A stretch of 18,743 bases of DNA from an uncultured Christensenella sp. (lineage in GTDB: Bacteria > Bacillota > Clostridia > Christensenellales > DTU072). Made by a program: the position numbers and the translations under genes. The stretch covers positions 1-18,743 of the forward strand of contig CAJLYQ010000040.1 of assembly GCA_905210905.1 (NCBI GenBank), in the 5' to 3' direction. Under the pieces are notes generated by a model. The model was not told the origin of the DNA. It saw only the letters and a program-made list of their open reading frames with translations, and ran no database searches. Below, piece after piece: positions 14,470-18,743 of the stretch. Position 1 is the stretch's first letter. The number at the start of each line of letters is the position of its first letter.

Positions 14470-14627
14470 AAATGGAAATACCGATATAAAATAAATCCAT
14501 ATATTATCGCCGTAAAGTCCGTAGCGGCGAAGAAAAATTTTTATAAATTCGACTTATAGTCGTTTCCCCGGTCGCGCAAAGCGTCAAGAACGGGTTTAAG
14601 GGATTTTCCTAAAACGGTTTTCACGAT

Positions 14628-15296
14628 ATGTATACGGGCGGATTTTATCTGTACGCGACGGCGGAAGAATACTGGGCTTACTGGTCGAGATATATTTTAA
14701 TTAACCGCTATAACGAACCGCCGAAACACGTTTATAACCGACTTTATGACTTAATTAAAGGGAAAAACTACTTTGTAATAACGACCAACGTGGACCATTG
14801 TTTTCAAAAATCGGGGTTCGATAAAACACGTCTTTTCTATACGCAAGGAGATTACGGACTGTTTCAATGCTCTGTTCCGTGTTATAGAAAAACCTATGAC
14901 AACGAGAGTATAATTAAAGAAATGGTATCCCTACAAAGCAATATGAGAATATCAAACGAACTTATTCCGCATTGACCTGTTTGCGGTAAGCCGATGGTTC
15001 CGAATCTTAGGTGCGACGATAAGTTTGTTGAAGACGACGGCTGGTACGTCGCCGCGGACAGGTACGAAAAATTTTTGAAAGAAAGCGAGAATAAGAAAAC
15101 GCTGTTTCTGGAAATCGGCGTCGGAATGAATACCCCGGTGATAATCAAATATCCTTTTATCCGGATGACCGCCGACAGAAAAAACGCTTTTTACGTATGT
15201 ATAAACGCCGATCTTGCCTACGCCCCGGCGGCAATAAAATTCCGCTCGCTTTGCTTTTCTCGGGACGTTTCCGCTATCCTGTCCGATCTAAGTTGA
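14628..15296 (+). pseudogene. Class M sirtuin (SirTM, macrodomain-linked) remnant with in-frame TGA
   Basis: Two open segments (14628-14972 and 14976-15293) lie in the same frame, separated only by TGA at 14973-14975. Together they match the C-terminal three quarters of a SirTM-type protein: MYTGGFY, EEYWAYWSRYI, the catalytic-histidine region FVITTNVDHCFQKSGF, LFYTQGDYG, NELIPH-(TGA)-PVCGKPM, LRCDDKFVEDDGW, and LFLEIGVGMNTPVIIKYPF. The family has Cys at the TGA position, the first residue of a CxxC zinc knuckle. Upstream, GFHD and a degenerate stretch reach back to about 14583, with an in-frame TAA at 14610-14612. The N-terminal GAG.S NAD-binding motif is not found. SirTM normally partners a macrodomain, GcvH-L and LplA2 in reversible ADP-ribosylation; none is here. 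I judge it a decayed gene. Confidence 0.75.
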
Positions 15297-15325
15297 ACCT
15301 TATAAAATTAACAGCAAAAAGAACC

Positions 15326-15357
15326 AAAAAAAGTTCGGTCCGTACCGAACTTTTTTT
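15326..15357. terminator. Bidirectional intrinsic terminator between convergent units
   Basis: A7-GTTCGGT (15326-15339), loop CCGT, ACCGAAC-T7 (15344-15357). The 14-bp perfect stem carries A and T runs on both flanks, so it can stop the sirtuin-remnant transcript on plus and the lipoprotein transcript on minus. Confidence 0.93.
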
Positions 15358-15382
15358 AGGTAACTTTTTGAGTAATTTGTCT

Positions 15383-18187
15383 TTATCGGTTTTCCTGCAT
15401 CGTTTCTTTTTCGGAAAGGACTTTGTAGGTAAACGTTCTTTTCGTTTGGGTTAAGGTGCTTTCGCTCGTTATCAGGTAAAGCGTGCCGTCTGGGGAGATT
15501 TTTATTTTGCCGCTTAACGACGTTCCGTTTTCGGTAAGAACGTAAGTTCCGTCGGTAGAAACGGACAAAGAGTTGTTCCCCTGTTTGTAGGCCGGTTTGT
15601 CTTCGTACTCGCCAAAGTCGCCGGGCATCTCCGACTTCGGAAGAGATGACGGATCGGTTGAATAAACCACGCCTAAACCTTTAACGAAACTAATATATAA
15701 TCCGCCTTGATAATATACGCACGAATTCTCGTCGTAAACGGGATTTTCGTATATGGAATCGGTGTATTCGCGTATCTTGTCGTTCGAGTTCCGGTCGAAT
15801 ATCATATAATATTCGTTTGTTATGAAAACGTACTCTGTTTTTTCGTAAGAACCGTAAAAGAGATTGTTTGTCGGGGCATACGTATTTAACGTTTCGGAAT
15901 TTGCGATTACCGTTTCTTCGTAAACGGTGAAACTTCCGTTTTCCGAAATCTCTGCTTTTCTTCCTTTAGTATCCGAAGCGGTTTCTTCGATTATTTCAAA
16001 GGTTATTTCTCCTTCGCTAATCGTTATCTTCGCCGTAAGTTTTTTTCCGTCTATTATCAGATTGTCCTTTTCTTTGTCAAGGTCTATTTCGTAACGAATA
16101 CCGTTACAGTCAAACGAACTTTTTCTCTTTGACGGCGTACTTATTTCATACTCGCCGCATGTTTCGTTATAATACTTTACCTTACCGCTTGTAGTAAGGG
16201 TAGCGGTTGATATAACCGTTTTAACGTAGTTGTCTTCGTTTAGTTTCGGAACGGTAATCTCGTAACTTCCGTACTTCTCGTTTTCGAACGAACCTTTTCC
16301 GTCATTTTCTTCGGTAGGGTTTTCCGTTACCGTAAAGGTATAACCGTTTTTAACGGACAGACGGGGGAGGGTTTCTCTTTCTTCCTTAGTTCCCGTTATC
16401 GTCAAGGTTTCTTTAACTTTTTCTCCGTCGCTGCTTTCCGTAGGGGCGGTTTTCTTATACGTTATATATATGCCGTATATTTTATTTAAGCCGAAAGATT
16501 TCAGATCGGAGTTCGTGATAATAACTCCGTTTTCGTTAGACCAACCGCCGAACTCTCTTTCGTTCTCTTTGCTTTGATCCGGCAGAACGGAGTTAAACGA
16601 CCTATCGATGAAAACGTATTCGTCGGTATTTTCGTCGTGCTCGTAAACGTCGACGGCGGAAGAGTAAAGGGTAATATCCGAGAGAACCGATAAGGTATCT
16701 CCGGGAATGAATTCGTTCGTCTTGGAAAACCAACTATTCGCGCCGTTTTCCTTTATCGTGTATTCGGTATTCGTTCTTACTTTTTCGGTCGTGACTTTTT
16801 CGCCGAAAACGTAAGATATCGTACGGTACGATATTTTTTCGATTACGGAAAAATCGTCGGTTTCGGCGGATAACAGAAGAACTTCGTTTTCGGTGGAAAA
16901 GGTGAAGTTGTCTTCGTCTATCGTTCCGCTTTTTTCTTCGGTTTTCTCTTTTTCGGTGACGGTTTCGTAAAACCCGGACGCACCTTTTACGCTCGTTCCG
17001 TCCGAAGTGAAAACGAAACGTTCGAAAACTCCGTTTGTATTACGTTCGTATACGAACTTGTTGTCGGATATGCTCTCGTTAAAACCGTTTTCGGTAGGTA
17101 AAAACAAAAAGTCGTTCTCGCCGAAGACGAAAGTAAGTTCTTCGTCGGTGGTAACCCTTGCGGGAACTACGGTTTTTATTACGGTTTTCTCGGTAAGGAC
17201 GTAATCGTTATTGCTTAACGTTATTTTCCTTGAAGATACGGTTTCTTTTTGCTCGGTTTCGGGAGAACCCGTTATTTCGACTTTTTCTTTTTCGTAGTAC
17301 GTTCCGTCGAGATTAACTTTTTTACAACGAACGCATTTCCTTTTTTCGTATTCGTGACCGAGAGAGGGAATAACTTTGCCTTTCCTTATTAACTCTCCGC
17401 AATCGACGCAGTATACGTCGCCGTCGTAACCGTCTTCGTTACAGGTGGGTTCTGCCTTGCCGTCCGCTTTTTCGTTTTCGTGTTTGCACGGTTCGGGTTC
17501 GTCGGGTATATCGGGTTCTTCCGGCTCGGTAGGTTTAGGTTCGTCGGGTATATCGGGTTCGTCCGGCTCGGTAGGTTCAGGTTCGTCGGGTATATCGAGT
17601 TCTTCCGGCTCGGTAGGTTTAGGTTCGTCGGGTATATCGGGTTCGTCCGGTTCGCTAGGCTCAGGTTCGGTAGGCTCGGTAGGTTCGTCCGGATATATTA
17701 TGGTATCGGAAGAATCGTCGTCGTTATCGTCCTTATCCCGGGGAGTAACGGGATTGTTTTCTTTTTCGTCGGGAGCGTCGGGTTTAGACGGAAGAGAGGG
17801 GGAAGTGGAAGAAGAATCGGAGAAGGAATTATTGAAGGAAAACGTCGAAGAAGAAAGGGTTATTTCGGCGTTTTGCAGATATGACGGAACGGAAGAACTG
17901 TCCGAAGTATCGGTGAAGGAAAGGGAGCAGGTATTTTCGTTCAAAATACGGTAAGAACCGGAGTAAAAAACGAAGGAAACGTCCGTTCTTTCTTTGAGAG
18001 TGGCTTTGCCGGAAGAGAGAGTAAGTTCGTATTTTATTTCCTGTCCGTTTTTATTAAGCGTACAGGTGTAAATATTGTCGGAAACGCTCGTTATTTCGCC
18101 GCTAACGGGAGAAGAACAAGAAACGAGAACCAAACAAAAAAGCGTAAAAAAACACACGGACAAGAGTATGCTGAGAGATTTTTTCAT
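15383..18187 (-). CDS. Large repeat-containing lipoprotein with Pro/Glu/Asp linker and Cys-rich module
   Basis: A 934-residue surface lipoprotein of unknown function. It has MKKSLSILL, a hydrophobic stretch and lipobox LVSC with C24. A beta-rich unit (about 25-100) and a Ser/Asp/Pro linker come first. Four 14-residue repeats follow at about 175-231 (consensus DEPDIPDEPKPTEP). Next is a Cys/His module at about 233-293 (CKHE, PTCNEDGYD, CVDCGE, LGHEYEKRKCVRC), like modules in other clostridial surface proteins and probably zinc-binding. The remainder, to 934, is rich in short beta-strand units without a recognised domain (FGGWSNENG resembles an InlB/Flg_new-type repeat near 550). I start it at ATG 18187 because GGAGG (18200-18196) lies eight bases upstream; the TTG at 18202 overlaps that site and is unlikely. 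It is monocistronic, between its own promoter and the terminator at 15326. Confidence 0.85.
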   Translation of the reverse strand: MKKSLSILLSVCFFTLFCLVLVSCSSPVSGEITSVSDNIYTCTLNKNGQEIKYELTLSSGKATLKERTDVSFVFYSGSYRILNENTCSLSFTDTSDSSSVPSYLQNAEITLSSSTFSFNNSFSDSSSTSPSLPSKPDAPDEKENNPVTPRDKDDNDDDSSDTIIYPDEPTEPTEPEPSEPDEPDIPDEPKPTEPEELDIPDEPEPTEPDEPDIPDEPKPTEPEEPDIPDEPEPCKHENEKADGKAEPTCNEDGYDGDVYCVDCGELIRKGKVIPSLGHEYEKRKCVRCKKVNLDGTYYEKEKVEITGSPETEQKETVSSRKITLSNNDYVLTEKTVIKTVVPARVTTDEELTFVFGENDFLFLPTENGFNESISDNKFVYERNTNGVFERFVFTSDGTSVKGASGFYETVTEKEKTEEKSGTIDEDNFTFSTENEVLLLSAETDDFSVIEKISYRTISYVFGEKVTTEKVRTNTEYTIKENGANSWFSKTNEFIPGDTLSVLSDITLYSSAVDVYEHDENTDEYVFIDRSFNSVLPDQSKENEREFGGWSNENGVIITNSDLKSFGLNKIYGIYITYKKTAPTESSDGEKVKETLTITGTKEERETLPRLSVKNGYTFTVTENPTEENDGKGSFENEKYGSYEITVPKLNEDNYVKTVISTATLTTSGKVKYYNETCGEYEISTPSKRKSSFDCNGIRYEIDLDKEKDNLIIDGKKLTAKITISEGEITFEIIEETASDTKGRKAEISENGSFTVYEETVIANSETLNTYAPTNNLFYGSYEKTEYVFITNEYYMIFDRNSNDKIREYTDSIYENPVYDENSCVYYQGGLYISFVKGLGVVYSTDPSSLPKSEMPGDFGEYEDKPAYKQGNNSLSVSTDGTYVLTENGTSLSGKIKISPDGTLYLITSESTLTQTKRTFTYKVLSEKETMQENR
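17496..17663. repeat. Four tandem 42-bp coding repeats
   Basis: Units start at 17496, 17538, 17580 and 17622, each beginning GGTTCGTCGGGTATATCG on the plus strand and encoding 14 residues of the lipoprotein linker. Units 1 and 3 share TTCTTCC and GGTTTA endings, while 2 and 4 share TTCGTCC. The array is therefore a duplicated 84-bp pair, with alternating KPTEP and EPTEP peptides. More degenerate copies continue to about 17690. Confidence 0.93.
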
Positions 18188-18239
18188 TTGAATTTCCTCC
18201 AAAAATAACGGAGTTTTGCCTTCGTACGATTTTTTATTG

Positions 18240-18268
18240 ATTGTACCCCTATATGCTTGCTAAGTCAA
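18240..18268 (-). promoter_or_regulatory. Sigma-A promoter of the repeat lipoprotein
   Basis: Minus strand: TTGACT (18268-18263), 17-base spacer, TACAAT (18245-18240). Transcription should start near 18233, leaving a leader of about 45 bases that ends with TTTTGGAGGAAATTCAA before the ATG. Confidence 0.85.
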
Positions 18269-18743
18269 TACCCGTTTGGCTTAAAAGTAAGTGTAAACGC
18301 AAAAATATACACCGTTAATCAAACGGAATATATATCCGAATATACCGCTAAGGCAACCCAAACGAACGAATACGAGCCGAAACAAAAATTTCTGAATTTT
18401 TTTATTCTCCCACGAAAATTCCCTTATGTTTCCCGTTTTTCCCTTCCCTTACCCCCCCCACCCGCCCGTCCGACAAGGAGCGTCGTTGCAACTCTTTATC
18501 CGCTCTTACTCTTTGTCCCTTGCCGCAGCAACAAACCGCAAAACCGCTTTTCCGCACTGCAGATCTACCGCTACCTTACGGGTTCTGCGCTTGTCGGACT
18601 CGGTAAAGAGAGCATCGATACGAGCAATGAGAAAGGAAGTAACGTATATGCTTGTTCCTTTATTATATTGTATACGCTGCGCCTCGTCAGGTTTGACTGC
18701 GCTATGCTTGTCAAACTTGACCTTTCAGCGGTTCTCGTCCCTT
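18269..18743. other. Non-coding right end with no confident gene
   Basis: About 470 bases. From the left: an AT-rich stretch, a pyrimidine tract with a G-quadruplex motif on the minus strand (listed separately), then a more balanced segment. That segment has an open minus-strand frame of about 74 codons without a start codon (roughly 18733-18511), and a plus-strand frame opening at ATG 18648 and running off the window (GGAAG precedes it). Neither shows a family I recognise, and they overlap each other, so I call neither. GTTTGAC (18691-18697) and GTCAAAC (18710-18716) form a perfect inverted repeat. Confidence 0.5.
18432..18467 (-). other. G-quadruplex-type motif
   Basis: Read on the minus strand the tract is GGG-C-GGG-T-G8-TAA-GGG-AA-GGG, then five A and C before another GGG. 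Six G-runs of three or more with loops of one to six bases are more than the four needed for a quadruplex. It lies about 165 bases upstream of the lipoprotein promoter on the same strand. Confidence 0.7.

Noticed and set aside
14976..15004. Bacterial SECIS element directly after the sirtuin TGA
   Set aside because: The stem is interrupted by three bulges and has a three-base loop. The same bases are constrained by the conserved peptide PVCGKPM. Not strong enough to list as a feature.
17496..17663. CRISPR array
   Set aside because: The 42-bp units are directly adjacent with no unique spacers and encode an in-frame peptide repeat.
17445..17954. Plus-strand 169-codon frame rich in Gly-Ser repeats
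   Set aside because: It is the complement of the Pro/Glu/Asp repeat region of the minus-strand lipoprotein. It has no ribosome-binding site, and its repeats simply mirror the 42-bp units.

Overview
The window reads as a chromosomal segment of a Bacillota (Clostridia-like) bacterium, probably an uncultured gut lineage. The evidence is strong GGAG/GGAGG ribosome-binding sites, near-consensus sigma-A promoters, three lipoproteins with Gram-positive style lipoboxes, a Y-family polymerase paired with a YolD-like protein, an FMN riboswitch in front of an ECF-type vitamin transporter S component, and compact operons with overlapping genes. No rRNA, tRNA, CRISPR array or intact transposase was recognised. 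All assignments are from reading motifs; no database search was possible.

Positions 1-184 are non-coding with a cluster of small palindromes. Positions 185-5391 hold a tightly packed plus-strand operon: an M14 zinc carboxypeptidase, tadA (tRNA wobble adenosine deaminase), pth (peptidyl-tRNA hydrolase) and mfd (transcription-repair coupling factor), each overlapping the next. A sigma-A promoter at 5445-5473 then drives an 870-residue parvulin-like lipoprotein (5574-8186), followed by a terminator. Next come an amino-acid kinase resembling glutamate 5-kinase (8269-9096) and a DUF4349 membrane-anchored lipoprotein (9152-10222), closed by a strong terminator at 10267-10300.

A WYL-domain transcription factor with its own extended -10 promoter occupies 10449-11435. 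Its 3' hairpin overlaps a nearly perfect consensus promoter (11487-11515) that feeds an FMN riboswitch (11534-11700), an intrinsic terminator and a riboflavin-type ECF S component. That last gene has an excellent Shine-Dalgarno but no ATG/GTG/TTG at the expected place; ACG at 11765 is the best start. Tail-to-tail with it, on the minus strand, is a YolD-like gene and a Y-family DNA polymerase (12343-13927). The polymerase promoter lies so close to its ATG that the mRNA should be leaderless.

Positions about 13995-15296 are a gene graveyard: a minus-strand large serine recombinase remnant with an internal deletion (14110-14469), and a plus-strand remnant of a macrodomain-linked class M sirtuin. 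The sirtuin lacks its N-terminal nucleotide-binding part and has an in-frame TGA exactly where a zinc-binding cysteine is expected. A bidirectional terminator (15326-15357) separates this from a 934-residue minus-strand lipoprotein (15383-18187) with a Pro/Glu/Asp repeat linker (four 42-bp DNA repeats) and a cysteine-rich putative zinc-binding module. The last ~470 bases are non-coding apart from doubtful open frames, and carry a strong G-quadruplex-type motif.

I see no clear new multi-gene defence or metabolic system. The most unusual signals are the UGA-for-Cys sirtuin, the probable ACG start behind an FMN riboswitch with an atypical P2 arm, and the leaderless polymerase gene.
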